Of a DNA stretch of 38,204 bases, positions 11,307 to 23,335 are shown piece by piece; the first letter of the stretch is position 1, and each line of letters opens with the position of its first letter. The stretch is from Didymodactylos carnosus. Its lineage: Eukaryota; Rotifera; Eurotatoria; Philodinida; Philodinidae. Location of the stretch: contig CAJNOQ010000972.1 of assembly GCA_905250885.1 (NCBI GenBank), forward strand, positions 1 through 38,204, given 5' to 3'. The notes beneath the pieces were generated by a model, which did no database searches, was not told where the DNA came from, and saw only the letters and a program-made list of their open reading frames with translations. The position numbers and the translations under genes are program-made.

Positions 11307-12735
11307 CAAATTTTATATATTGTCTTATTCTACTGTCTGTTATTAATTCAATATTCATTTCTCTAGCTACCAGATATTCAGATCTGGCCATAGTTTATTG
11401 CTTTCCATTTTTTCATTCCTTCTACTTTTCACTGACATTCCATTTATTATGATCTTATTTTTAAGCTCATTCTATATATTAATTTTTTAATAGCTTGTCC
11501 TGGTAATTTTTATTTTTCATCAGAAAACTAACAATTCAATTTAAAATTCACAATCTCATTTTCTTCATGTTCCAAAGAAGAAAAAAAAAGCAAATTCACC
11601 CTATATAAGGTGTGCAATTATTAAAAATTTTTGTTATTTTACACTTTTTGGAATCTCATTGTTATTCTCTCCGTTTTTATGTAAGATTTATATTAGTTTT
11701 ATATCTTTCTGTTTTTTTTTTCTCAAATTAAGTCCAATTTAAGTCTCACTTCATCTCAATAATGTACTCATGTGTATAGCATTTTTGTCAAATATAATCT
11801 TTTTTACTTTTTCTAATTTCAATTGAATGTGTGTGATGAATTTATTAATTCACGGTATTGGATAATGTTTTACTCGCTGTTTTTTTGTATACTTCATTTT
11901 TTTGATGATGGTCTACTTTTTTTTTTTTGTAACAAATTTTGTACATATCTGTTTGGGTCTTTTTTATACATCATTTATTTTATGTAATGTATGCCTATTT
12001 TGGTCAACTTTTTTCTTTATATATGGCGTATTGTTTAATAAAATAGGATAAAATATCCTTTAGGTTTTCATTTTTATCAAGGATTCAAGTTTACTCAAAC
12101 TGTGATTATCACTCTACAAACTGGTTTACTAAATAATTTCTATTTCGCTTACTGTTTAACATTTGTTGATTCTTCTACGCATTAATCTAGTGTGGAGTAG
12201 CTAGGAGTTGTCTGAAAATGAGTGGTACAAGGACCTTTTCTTTTATAGCACACTTTCGTAAAAAATACATTTTTCTATTTATATTAGAGATGGGTGATAG
12301 AGACTACTTTTTGCCCGCTTTCAGAGATCTGTCCATAAACTTTCTGTCTCGTCGCCATCTCGTCCATAATCACTTCTTAAAAAAATGTGTTTATTTTTCT
12401 TTTAAAAAAAAATGACTTCAATAGTATAGAAGTCATATGTTGGACGAGAGTAAGACTAGAGCAGAATTAGAGAACCATAAAATCGATTCAATAAGCGAAA
12501 GAAAGATGTGAGAAAAAAAAATAATATAGTTTTTCATATTCTTGATTATTATTATTATAGCGTAACGTTTCACAAGAATCCTTGTTCATCGCTCACCTCT
12601 GTTTTGTACTCTTCACTTTCTTTGACTGTGATCCTTCTTAGCAAGTTTGCTGTAGTAAATTAAATTCATGAATTTGTTCTCTGAATATACTTCTAATTTT
12701 AATCGAGACTAAATGCTATAAATTCATTTAAGATT
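11307..12735. other. 3' UTR and spacer between the macroglobulin gene and the ANKRD13 homologue
   Basis: AT-rich DNA with T-rich tracts. AATAAA at 12037-12042, about 730 nt past the stop codon, is the best poly(A) signal for the macroglobulin transcript. A small hairpin ATGACTTC..GAAGTCAT lies at about 12411-12435. An open frame at 12218-12415 has no family resemblance and no splice support. Confidence 0.5.
12037..12042 (+). terminator. Candidate poly(A) signal of the macroglobulin gene
   Basis: AATAAA on the coding strand in T-rich DNA, the clearest such signal before the next gene begins at 12736. Confidence 0.35.
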
Positions 12736-15700
12736 ATGGAAAAAGAATATCCATTACATTGGTATGTTTGGCATAATGAACCAGAAAAATTAGAAAGTAT
12801 TCTAAAAGATACTAAGGTAATATTTAATATTTAATTTGTTTGTTTGCTTTTTATTTCTGATAGTTTCTGTCGTTTGTTTTGTAGGAATCTATTGAACAAC
12901 TCGATCCAAGACACCGAACACCAATCCAATTAGCGGTCTGTCTAGGACGATTGGAATGTGCAAAAATTTTAGCTCAAAATGATGCCGATTGTACCGTTGT
13001 CTCAAAAGATGGATGGAATCGTATGTTATCATGTATATTAGTCAATTGTTTGTATCTATTATTTTTTTCTTGTTTTTAGTTTTACAAGAAGCTGTTTCCA
13101 ATGGAAATCAACCATTAATCAAATTAATAATGAAATATCGCAATTATCAAAGAAATAAAAATAGAATTCATGGTATTCCCGATTTACTTCGAAAATTAAA
13201 AGAAGTAAATAATTTCTGAAATAAATTAGCATAAATTGGGCACAACGACATGTATCACTCTTTTTGTTTAGTCTGAGTTTTATGTCGAGATGAAATGGGA
13301 ATTTACAAGCTGGGGTGAGATTGAAGTTTATTTATTTTATCCTAAATACATACGCATCTCATTTATTTAACAATAATTCTTGTTTTTTTATTGTTTAGTT
13401 CCACTTGTGTCAAAACTATGTCCCAATGATACTTACAAAATTTACAAAAGTGGTAAGTGCCTAGTCTTATTTCAACTGTATGCATTTGTAGCGTGAAAAT
13501 ACTTTTTCAATAGGACCAAATGTTCGTATCGATACAACTTTGTTGGGAATTGAAGGTACAAATTGGCAACGTGGCAATCGTACATTAATCTTTTCGTTAC
13601 TTGGTATGTATCAAATGGAAAAAAGATGTGTGTAAGTGTTTTAGAATAATAAGTCGCATATTTTTAGATGATTCAGCAAAGATGCTCGATATCGATCATG
13701 AAACGCAGACAGTATTTATTGAAAATCTGACCATGCCCGGTGAAGAACCACTACTAATTGATCCAGATATCGAACAGATTGACTCAAAATTATCATCGCC
13801 AAACATGACAGGTTCGTAAATATGTGTTCAGACTAAGCACTTCTTTATTTTTCACCTAGTTCATAATCTGTTGAAGTAATTGTTGAACAAATAATGACGA
13901 ATGATGTCATGACTTATCCTACTTTTGTTGCTCGCTATACTCTCTTTTTCGTACGATTTTTTTTCCCCGTCTATATATTGGATATGTCATGTTTTCTTAA
14001 CTACTTTTCGTACTGTTTTCTTTTTTAGTTTATTTGGATGTTGATAAAATTGAATTTGAAAGGTATGTCTATTAGAGGCTAGAGGGTTTTTTTTTGTTTA
14101 ATTTTCATTTTATTACTTAGGAGTAAATCTGGCGTATGGGGTATGCGATCGGAAAAAACTGAAACAATCAATGGCTATCCGTGTAAAGTTTATTCGGTAC
14201 AAAATTTTGCACTTGTAACGCGTACGCGTGTTGAACATATGACAGCTGAAGAGAAAAAAGCTCATGAAGCAGGAAATACGTCGAATAAAAATTTTCTGGG
14301 TGGATTAACTTCTTTTCTTGAATCCTCATCCTCGTCATCCAAACCAGCAACAACAACAACAATAAAATCAAACATACCGGCAACTACTCAGGTACAACTA
14401 AACACTTTTTGAATATTCGTGAATGTGAAATAGTGTTCATTTAATTTAGGAGCAATCCAGATCATCAGCAAGTGCATCGGCAAGTGCATCAGCATATACT
14501 GAAACGTCTACAACATCCACACATCAGCAGCAACGGTCAGTAACAGCTGAAGAATATTTTAATCCTCGTGTCGATTTAAAATACCGTGATGTTGGAAGGC
14601 AGCGTGAAGAAACAGTAAAAACTCAAACATTCAATGCACAGCTTAGTTTATGTGATAATTATCCGCTGAGTTTACAAGAACAGATACTTCCAATTATTGA
14701 TTTAATGGCCATTAGGTAGATACATCGTACGCTTAATTATTCTTGTCCATATTACATTTAACGTAATTTAATTTAGTAATTCACATTTCAAAAAGTTACG
14801 TGACTTCGTCACCTTACAATTACCACAAGGATTTCCAGTAAAAGTTCGTAAGTGTCTAAATATATCACTTTTTTTTCTATACTATTTCGTTGTGTATTAT
14901 TTAGAAATTCCATTGTATCATGTTTTAACAGCCAAAGTGACATTTGGAAACATACATGGAATTGACAAACCTGTTCAGGGCGTTTCTACAATAACAGATG
15001 ATGCCACTGGTTCATTTTGTGCTGTTGATGAAAATATTTTTAGCATACCACCAGGTTATAGGCGACAAGGTAACTTAAGATATAGTGTTCTTTTTTAGTA
15101 CTCTTATATTCTTATTTCCTTCTAGGAGAGGGAGAAGGTTTCCATCCACTTATGTATATGGATGACGATGCATTATTACAAATGGCTATTGAACGTAGTT
15201 TATTAGAATCATCTGGCAATGATGCAGTGACATTGTATGAAGCTTTAGAACATCCACCATTGTCTAACAGATTTATGCAAAGTAATAATGTCGATTATGA
15301 TCTACAACGGTAAGTTAAATTCTCGTGCTTTAGTACAAATGTTGAGGAGTACAGGTGTGCGTTAAGATGGACTAAAAACTATCATAAATACAGTAGTTCT
15401 TTGAGTTACTATCACTTGTGTTTTACTGATTAATGTAACGAACTGGAAATTTTTATCTCAGTTTACGAACGTTTGAATGAACCAGATTATTTTTACTTTC
15501 CGTTGCAGGTAAAAAAGTATTTTGTTTATTTTAGTGCCTTAGAGGCTAGCTTATTAACATCTGGATTAAGTGAAACCGAAGTTCAAGAAGCATTAAGACA
15601 ACATCAACAACAGCCTCTACTTGAAACAGAAAATATATCAGCGATCATGGAAATTTCAAAACGTGAAGAAGAAGAACGTTTAAAACGTTTGAAAGAAGAA

Positions 15701-15748
15701 GAGGAAGAATTTGAGAAAGTTTTACAACTTTCATTGCAAGAGAAATAG
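12736..15748 (+). CDS. ANKRD13: Ankyrin repeat domain-containing protein 13 homologue
   Basis: Fourteen exons: 12736-12816, 12885-13020, 13080-13204, 13272-13314, 13399-13452, 13514-13603, 13668-13811, 14029-14062, 14121-14391, 14450-14715, 14777-14847, 14905-15069, 15126-15309, 15535-15748; in frame, 625 residues, near the length of vertebrate ANKRD13A/B/D. Hallmarks: N-terminal YPLHWYVWHNEPEKLES and ankyrin repeats (about 5-100); EFYVEMKWEFTSWVPLVS; the SGVWGMRSEKTE and TAEEYFNP blocks of the GPCR-chaperone region; PLSLQEQILPIIDLMAIS; a ubiquitin-interacting motif DDDALLQMAIERSLLES (about 506-522); and a UIM-like C-terminus EFEKVLQLSLQEK. The family binds ubiquitinated membrane receptors through its UIMs and acts in their endocytic sorting. 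A Ser/Thr-rich insert (around residues 300-350) is lineage-specific. Which paralogue (A, B, C or D) cannot be told; single-copy ancestry is likely. The 13811 donor (GTTCGT) is weak but the only one keeping frame. Confidence 0.93.
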
Positions 15749-17095
15749 GCAAGTTGTATAGCACCTTTTAGCTAATCTAAATACGACTTAAACAAGAGCT
15801 ATTTATTTTTTTTTCCAGTGTTATTTATAATTGGTCATGCTCCTGTTTTCTACGCTGTAAATTATAATGATCTACTCTTTGTCTGTATGTGTTGTTCAGT
15901 GATGCAGTTAATTCTGCTTACGTTTATTGTCTCCCCATTCTGATAATCGTTTGGGTGAGGTTTCATGAGAGAACCAGTACTCTATCATTCCATCCGATGA
16001 GTAAAAGTATTAGTTTGAGCAAAATTATTTAATAAACGGAAAATAAATGTTATTTTATTCTTTTTATAGAAAAACTCTATTGACTGTTAATAGATTACTT
16101 AACCATGTTGACAAGAATTTGATATTATATTGCATCACTGTTAGCAAGATTATTTCTTCAGATTGTTGCGTAAACTAGTTCCATTGCCTGGACACATAAT
16201 ATATGAATATATAGTAACTTTGTCGTATTTTTCTTCGAGAAACATGCTTGTTTTTCTTCTGTTGTGCTGATCTGTTTTATGTGAATTTTAAATAAACATA
16301 CATGTTTTTTGTTGAAATTTTTTAATTTATTTCTCACTGTTAATTGTTTTTGTGTTTTTTAATTTTTCAATTTGTATTTATTTAAGCTGTTGTAACTTAC
16401 TGCTAAAGAATTAAGAGATGTCTCTTTTTATTATTGTACGGCAAGAGTATGACACTCTTTTCCCCAATCATCTATTCTATAAATATAACTGTTTGCAGTC
16501 AACTAGAGAGATTGATATTGTAACTCAAGGAGTTTTCCAAAGGCTTTTTTTCCACTTAGAACCAGACCAGAGTAATCGATTAATACATAAATATTTATTG
16601 AGTAACAGGAACCAGTGAATCGGTTAACTGTTGTTATTACAATAAATCAAATGCTCTGGATGCTAACGACCTCATATTTTTCAAGTATGACGTGCATATG
16701 CCGTAAGTTTACCCACAAATGAAAATATCTTCCTAGATACGACTTTCAGCTGCTAAAAATATTAGAACAATTCGACTTCGCCATAGTTAGTGGAAGTGAG
16801 AAGAAAATCTTCAATCGAACAATGTCACTATATTTTTCCAGAAAAATGACAAGCATGAACAGATCATGTAGATAAAACAAGTTAGAGATAAAGAGTGCTG
16901 ATAATGAAATCAGAGCAAAAGGAAATATTTTTTAGGCAACTAATGCCATGTCACTTCACTTATGAGCTTTCATCAGTTTGAGATGATATTGAACATTATG
17001 GAGAAAGTTTTAATAGTGGAAATAAAAATAATAAACAGATTCATCATTAAGAGAACGCTATACAAAAGACTATTAACATTATTGGCAATAAAAAA
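15749..17095. other. Convergent 3' intergenic region
   Basis: This lies between the stop codons of the ANKRD13 homologue (+) and the MEA1 homologue (-). AATAAA occurs at 16031-16036 and again at about 16042-16047, suitable for the plus-strand gene. An open frame at 16418-16618 shows no family features or splice sites. No further gene seen. Confidence 0.5.
16031..16036 (+). terminator. Candidate poly(A) signal of the ANKRD13 homologue
   Basis: AATAAA about 280 nt past the stop codon, repeated some 11 bases later. Confidence 0.4.
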
Positions 17096-17776
17096 CTAAA
17101 CTTCGTGTGTTTTATGCTCAGAAAATAAAGTTGTTTGTCTACAAGATACTTTTTCAATTAGTTTTTTCTGCCATAAGTCATCTGGTAGTCCAGCCCAGTA
17201 TGGTTTTGATTTGTCTGGAATTGTTATGGATGCCATTATTTTTTTAATATAATTAACTTTATCTTCATCAAGTAAAAAGTCTTCATTTTGAAGTTTTTCA
17301 CTCCAGACGAAATCAGAGGTTGATTGAACTGTCGATAACGAGTTCGATGGATTATTTGATGAGTCCTACAACAAAGAACTAATAGTTTTCTGTGTGTAAA
17401 TATTCTAATAAAGGAAAAACTGTATTATGTATTTACTTTTATCTGTTCAAGCTAGAACTATACTATTTGACTATCAATTACATGCCTGATTTTCTTCTGC
17501 GCTTCTCACACGATCGGTAGCAAATCTTAAGAATTCTTCATCTGGATCATCTGTTACTGTTTCATTCATGTTTATGGCATCAAAATCTTGAGGTAATAAA
17601 GAATAACCGAGTTGCTGCTCATCGCTCTCAGAGTGAACTAAATTGCCATCATTATTTTCCGCATCATCATCATCTGAACTAGTGGACGAATCAACAATAA
17701 TATTATCGCTGTGAAACTTTCCCTTTCCGAGTCCTGTTTTTAACTGTTTTTCATCCGTAGATTTTGGTGGTACCAT
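17096..17776 (-). CDS. MEA1: Male-enhanced antigen 1 (MEA1) family protein
   Basis: Exon 1 is 17776-17486 and exon 2 is 17365-17096, giving 186 residues against 185 in human MEA1. The N-terminal half is acidic and Ser/Asp-rich (SSTSSDDDDAENN), followed by GYSLLPQDFDAI, which matches the family GYxPL block. The conserved C-terminus reads DEDKVNYIKKIMASITIP...PYWAGLPDDLWQKKLIEK, the pattern of the MEA1 signature (V..I...M..I.LP....P.WA...D..W). The molecular function of the family is poorly known; it was named for expression in testis. The intron as drawn (17485-17366) would be GC-AG (CAG|GCATGT); a GT donor at 17509 (CGT|GTGAGA) also keeps frame and drops eight residues. The nearest GT at 17481 creates an immediate stop. 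The ATG follows a TTTATTATAG acceptor-like site by 14 bases. Confidence 0.85.
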
Positions 17777-19193
17777 TATAGAAGTCTAATCTATAATAAA
17801 ATTGTTAAAGTCTATATAATGTTATTAATTCTGAAGCCTTTAGAAACTATCATCTAAGAGATATTTTGAACGGTTTTCGGAGCTTCAGAGCCCTGTATCG
17901 ATTTGCAAAATACGGCAAAAATATTCGTTTTTTATGCAAGAGTGACAGTTCTTCAATGGGTATATGCGCTCTGTTAGCTGACCAACGTGCATATCTGTAA
18001 CCGGACGAGAAAATCTCATCAAGTGATTGGTCACTTTTTCCTCGAAGAATACTATGTTATAGTAGTGTTTGAACCTGATCACGATTCTGATATTCGTTTG
18101 TCCTCATAAGTCCCTCTTAAATGAGTTTATAGATCGGACTGAAATATAGAGGCATAATGAACTTTCAACAACACACATGTCATTGCTGCCAAATTGTAGA
18201 GCAAATCGTTTTACCCATATAGAAAAGTTTTTCAGCCCAGCAGATCAATTTCCTTAGAGTTATAAGACTTTCACGCCTTAGTCAATTACAAAAAACCGGA
18301 CCTTCTACGCTTTTATTGCAGTGAAAGCCTAATAATTGAAAAGTTTTATAATCCTCAACCCATTAGAGGTGCGACCTGCTTGCGTTAAAAAGAGCACTTG
18401 AAAACTGACCTAAAAGGAGCTAGTATTTTACATCTTTTGTAGGTTTGCTGTTACGATAACAACGCAAATCAAAGCGTCAGATCTAATATTTGACAATAAT
18501 AGACCTAACGCTCTTAACAACAAAACATATGAACATGTGTCGGATCCGAACCTAACGTCGATCACTCTGCATTGGACGTTAGAAATCAAGAATGCACCAA
18601 CATTGGGAACATCGTATTTTGATATTAAAATGTCTGGGTTTTCAAAGTATATTCTGATTCCTGATCGAAAAAAGATCTGACTAGATGAATTTCATTGGCT
18701 AAAAATTTTTAAGTCACGTGTACATTTTTTAACCATCTGTTTTGATGTTTCAAAGAATTGCTATTATAATTAAGATAACAAATATGCCTCAACTATTTTT
18801 TGCTAAAAGCGGATCTTACACAGAGAGAGATGGCGCTACTATATCTAATAAAAGTCTAACAGAAAATCAAAGTATAGTAATTTTTACAAGGATATGAATG
18901 GAATGCGACGAGTCTACTGGGGCCTTAACTAATTGTTAAAGCTAAATGTTCTGCTACGCTAATATTGCCCTAAATTTACAGCTATGCAGCGAAAAAAATT
19001 TGTTTCCTGGATAACTATTAATCTGATATATCACAGTTAGAACCCTACAGGTTACGACTGTTTGATAATCTAATACCCTATTATAATCTTCACAACCTAT
19101 ACCTAACCTAATCTATTAAAGTTTTTCGTAACCTAATCTTGGTTAACCTAATATAACTTATGTAATTTTTTCCCAAAATCTGATTTCAGAAGC
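17777..19193. other. Gene-free intergenic DNA upstream of the MEA1 homologue
   Basis: No gene seen. Open frames such as 18082-17885 (-) have no recognisable domain. Around 19060-19160 the sequence is rich in CCTAA/AACCTAA words (ACCTAACCTAATC, AACCTAATC, AACCTAATA), a degenerate patch rather than an array. Confidence 0.5.
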
Positions 19194-19418
19194 CAGTGGT
19201 GGGTCTGGAATTTTTTCAAAGAAGAAATAATTTCTTTTGGACAGTCTCCGAGGTGGTGTAAGTTTTTTTTAAGTTCGCGTTTGAGGTAATGTAAGTTTTT
19301 CTGAATTTTTTTTAAACGGCACCTTCATTAAAGATAGAAAATTGCGAATTTTTCAGCACTTGAAGAATTTGGAAAGGGAAGGGAGAGTACCTTTCGCCCT
19401 CACGTAGATCCGCCACTG
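19194..19418. mobile_element. 225-bp hAT-type MITE with 8-bp target duplication
   Basis: The left end CAGTGGTGGGTCTGGA and the inverse of the right end, CAGTGGCGGATCTACG, are terminal inverted repeats of the CAGTGG type. They are flanked by TCAGAAGC (19186-19193) and TTAGAAGC (19419-19426), an 8-bp duplication with one mismatch. CAG-starting ends and 8-bp target duplications are the established signature of the hAT superfamily. The interior has an approximate direct repeat (GAGGTGGTGTAAGTTTTT / GAGGTAATGTAAGTTTTT) and no coding frame, so it is non-autonomous. Confidence 0.75.
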
Positions 19419-19426
19419 TTAGAAGC

Positions 19427-21082
19427 CTAAACTTTAGCTTTATTGCAAATCGTTGTTATTCCTTATCTAAACAGCGTCTGATAGAAAAGATTATACAAAA
19501 TAAATCACATTTTAATGAATAAGGAATTGAATCGCTTAAGTCTTTTATTCTTTAGTGCAACGTTTAAAAAATAGCTTTCTGAGTAGGGAGACCACCTTAA
19601 GAACAGACCAGAATTTCACTTTAGGCTCTCCACACTTCCAAGGTTCTGTTATTGTTGTGAATTTGCCATCTATTTGTAACAAACGTACGTTTTTTCTTTG
19701 TGCTTCCTTTTTTGATTGTGCCATTTTTCACTTTAAACTAGAGAATCTCAGTCTGAACTTTATCGATTGAACAATAAAGTTACTCTTAAACGGTTCCAGA
19801 ATTACATCCGTTCGACTAGTACAAGTAAAATTGCATAATCCAAAACTGTCGGGCTCGAATTACGGCATCTAAATCAAGTTAAACAAAAAGAGTTTTTTGC
19901 AGGAAACAAAAGGTCAAAATAATTGATTATAGTCTCTCATTGGGGATATAGACAATCTCTGATTTGTTTATTCGATACTCTCATATATGGAAAAATATAG
20001 AGTGGGGACGGAAGTCACCGACTAACTCGTAAGACGCTAAATTGTGCTGCAAAGTAGTACGTCTGTTCATATGTATAGTTTGACTATAAAAGCAGTGTAA
20101 ATATTTTACCGATTGCGTGTTTGTTATCATTAGATTAAAATAAACACAGATTGTCTATCACACATTTGTATTTGTACACTAATTGTTTCGCAAAAAAAAA
20201 TTTCTTATTCTCGTTTTTCTTTCTAATTGCAAAAAAATAATTCATAAAAAATTAATATATAAAAAGTTGAGTATTTATTTAGTTCTAGTGAAAACAGTGG
20301 AAGGTGCTTAACCTTGTGGGTGCGACGTAATTTTTATTTAACAAGTGCTCTTTTTCATACTGTCACTCCTATCAACGCACCTGTCTATAAAAATTTAATT
20401 TCATCAATGCACCTAAATAAACGAAAAATAGAATAAGAGATGTGTTACTATTATTCTGGCACTGAGCAAACAACATTGTATAGAAATCTCATATAGATAG
20501 ACACACACGGATGGAGAAGGTACCATTCTACAAAATAGTATCTATGACTACTTTGATAGTTGGTAGAATTTTGCCATAATTCTGTGGATATCTGACCTTT
20601 TTTTATTATTTCTGTGCCATTTTCTAATAGAGCGAGAAGAGATCTATTTTCGAATTTCTCAGCTGATGTCTACATTAGTTGTCATTTATGATAAGAACTA
20701 CTGTTAATATTCATATAGGGTTATGAAAGGATTTAGGTGTAAAAAAAAATTAGAAATGAAACACACCCACACAGTATATTTTTTTCTCAATAATAAAATC
20801 AAACAGTAGGTAATAGCTATAATCCTGTGTACACAATACGGTGAAAATTTTTCGTCAAACGATTTCAAGTTTTGGTTTGCATTTTTTTTTTTTTTTTGTA
20901 TGTTTCTAAATGGAAAAATGTGATAAAACAACAACGACATGAATACGTATACCCACTTTTCTTCTCAAGTTGTAATTTGAGAAAATCGGAAAAATTATTA
21001 TTTAACAAAAAAAATAAATAAAAGAAAATTGAATGTGAAATAAATTTCATTTAACAATTTATTATAAAGATATACCAAAATC
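19427..21082. other. AT-rich intergenic DNA
   Basis: No gene recognised. Small open frames at 19555-19770 (+), 20940-20704 (-) and 21050-20865 (-) are low-complexity. A TATA-like box lies at 20085-20092. Homopolymer T runs occur at about 20883-20897. Confidence 0.5.
20085..20092 (+). promoter_or_regulatory. TATA-box-like element TATAAAAG
   Basis: TATAAAAGCAG on the plus strand, followed some 30 bases later by CATTAG. It is the best TATA-like word upstream of the small heat shock protein gene, but no exon boundary ties it to that gene, and AT-rich DNA yields such words by chance. Confidence 0.2.
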
Positions 21083-21097
21083 ATGTTGTCTTCCAAG
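21083..21097 (+). CDS. Candidate first coding exon of the small heat shock protein gene
   Basis: ATG TTG TCT TCC AAG is followed directly by donor GTAATT (21098), with A at -3 of the ATG. It ends in phase 0, matching the phase-0 acceptor at 23335, and would supply MLSSK to the large exon through a 2238-nt intron. The large exon lacks any in-frame ATG for its first 267 codons, so some upstream exon is required. Other short ATG-bearing exons in 20000-23300 could serve. Confidence 0.35.
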
Positions 21098-23335
21098 GTA
21101 ATTATACATAAGGCTTGCTGTGGCATTTAATAGATGTAAAAAAAAATATGAAAAACGTTTTAGATCCGTATGAAAATGTGTCAGTTATTACACGTTGAAT
21201 AACTGGATTTAAAGTCGAAATTGAAACTATGTTTACATATTCCTAGAGTTTATAGTCAATCGTATCGCCTGATATGACTAATTTGACTCTTTCGTATAAG
21301 ATAATTGTTTGAAGTTCTCTACATAAAAACATATTCAAAACCACAATAAAGTCTGGAATTTAGACTTCAGTTCGACATATTGTTCTGACTGATTATCAGT
21401 TTGATAGCTCTGATCTAACTAATGAATATGTACATTTTACAGTTAAAGTAAGGAAATAAAGCTGAACATTAGTTTACTTTGCTCATGTGAGACATTTTTT
21501 AAGTCATGACAAATTTATCAAAAATATTTAGTAATACTTTATAAACTTCTAATTGAATTCTCACAGTTATAAACACATAACTTTAGTAATTATTATATTT
21601 GTTGTAATGATGCTTATGGAATATGAAAAAAACAACAACGACAATAGAGTATATTATATTAGACATATAAAATACTTTTAAGTTAACGAAGTTATCATTT
21701 TAAGCAAGAGGTTTTAAAAAGCACTTTTAGACGCTCTGAAGTATTCTCTAGATGACAATATTTTAATCAATTCCACTCTTATTCTGTTTTTTTTTTCCTA
21801 TTTTTATTAATCTACTTCTAATAGATTCACCCATCCATTTTTAATTTGTCTTTATTCTTTTCTCTTTTAACTTTTCTTATCTTCCATTTTGTCTGTCTCA
21901 GTTATACATTCGGTTTTTCTTTTAGTAAACATTTACATAGTGAAATTCTGTTGTTTTTTTTCTATTTTAACAATCGACATTTACATATGTAGGTTTTTTT
22001 ACGCTCTTTCTCTTTATGATGTAATAGTGAACACTAGGGGAAAATGAAAAAGAAAATATGAAACGAGAACCGCAAATTTTCGGGAACATCATCAAGATAG
22101 TAGTAGTAGTAGTGGTAGTAGTAGTAATGCATCTTTTTTCTCCCTTTTCTCAAGTGACTATACACAGTTCGTCGTACATTTATATTCTATTCATGAACAT
22201 AGTTTTTTTCTTCTTGACTTATTGCATGCTTTACCAATCAACAGTAGCAGAGTAAAGAGAATTATCAATTGTTGTTGCTGTTCTGATTATAAGTATTAAA
22301 ATACAAAAAAGAGAAATATAAAAGCCACACTGACATTTTTCTTCCTGTTATGAAGAGAATAATTAATTTGTATAAAAGTATAATAGAAGAAAAAAAAATA
22401 TCCTGAAATAAGAAGAGAAAAAAAAAAAAAACTACTCGTTTTTGTGTTTATTTCTGTGCGTTTAGCTATTTTATTTCTTTTGAGATAATTGTTTGAGATT
22501 TTCATATATGTCTCCGATTTTTTTTATAGGACTAAAGATAATATGATTTATCAAGAAATATTAAGGGCATCGTTCAAATCATTTAGTCATGATAAAGTTC
22601 AACTAAAGATAAATTTCTATTTTTTATACGTTCAAAAATGATTTACCCTTTTTAAGATTTAATGTTTCATTAAAAATATAAAATACAGAAATATTTGAAC
22701 GCTAAAGTAGCTATCTAGAGTCAGTAAGAATCATACTGTGTTATACTAGAGGGAATATTTGTGTTTTTCTTCTTTCTTTATCAGACGCAATATAATTAAC
22801 CATTCTATCTTCTAAAATAACCTAGTAAATACTTTCAAGTGTATATGAACTAATACTATCAATTGTTAATACGAATAAATGAGAAAAAAATGAGCTATTT
22901 TTGCACATAGGTAAGTATAGAAGACTAGATCAAGCATAAACAATTTTTTTTGTAAAAGAAAGTAATGAAAAAAACATCGTTTTTTAATCAAACAATAGAA
23001 TGTTTGCTCTATACAAAATAGAAGAAAAATAATGTGACCTATTTCAACTAATATTGACAATATTAGATATTATAAATTGTGCTGTCTGCCGTTATATATT
23101 TTCGATTGTATTTCTTTAATATCTCTCTATTAAACTGTTATTTATTTATGGAGAACTGTGACGAGGATTAAAATGTTGTGAAAGATTTAAGAAAATTGAA
23201 AGTTAACTACTAAATATTGACAGAATCTCAAATCTCAACAATTATACTTGATATACCTATAGAGAACGATTATTTTGAGTTCTAACAAAACATAATTTAT
23301 GTAAATGCTTTGTTTCTCTTTTCTCTTTCCTCTAG
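21098..23335 (+). other. Probable long first intron of the small heat shock protein gene
   Basis: AT-rich, with (TAG)n around 22098-22125 and poly-A/poly-T tracts. It ends in a strong acceptor, TCTCTTTCCTCTAG, at 23335, with the in-frame TAG forming the acceptor itself. A well-formed donor AG|GTAAGTAT near 22911 has no open frame before it and could bound a non-coding 5' exon. Open frames at 22058, 22296 and 22866 are low-complexity. Confidence 0.4.

Noticed and set aside
15462-15508. Possible cassette exon between exons 13 and 14 of the ANKRD13 homologue (AG before, GT after).
   Set aside because: Including it brings in TGA six codons after the junction. Skipping it (15309 to 15535) restores the family sequence and the C-terminal UIM-like motif. 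A poison exon is possible but unsupported.
18990-19160. CCTAA-rich patch as an interstitial telomere repeat.
   Set aside because: The words are irregularly spaced and degenerate, with no tandem array.
19838-19870. GGCTCGAATTA as a tRNA B-box.
   Set aside because: It departs from the GGTTCGANTCC consensus and no acceptor stem or A-box is found. No tRNA or rRNA gene was recognised anywhere in the window.
22058-22152. Open frame with ATG and a phase-0 GTGACT donor as the first exon of the small heat shock protein gene.
   Set aside because: It is mostly a (GTA)n repeat coding for Val, and the donor is weak. The 21083-21097 exon has a better start context and donor.
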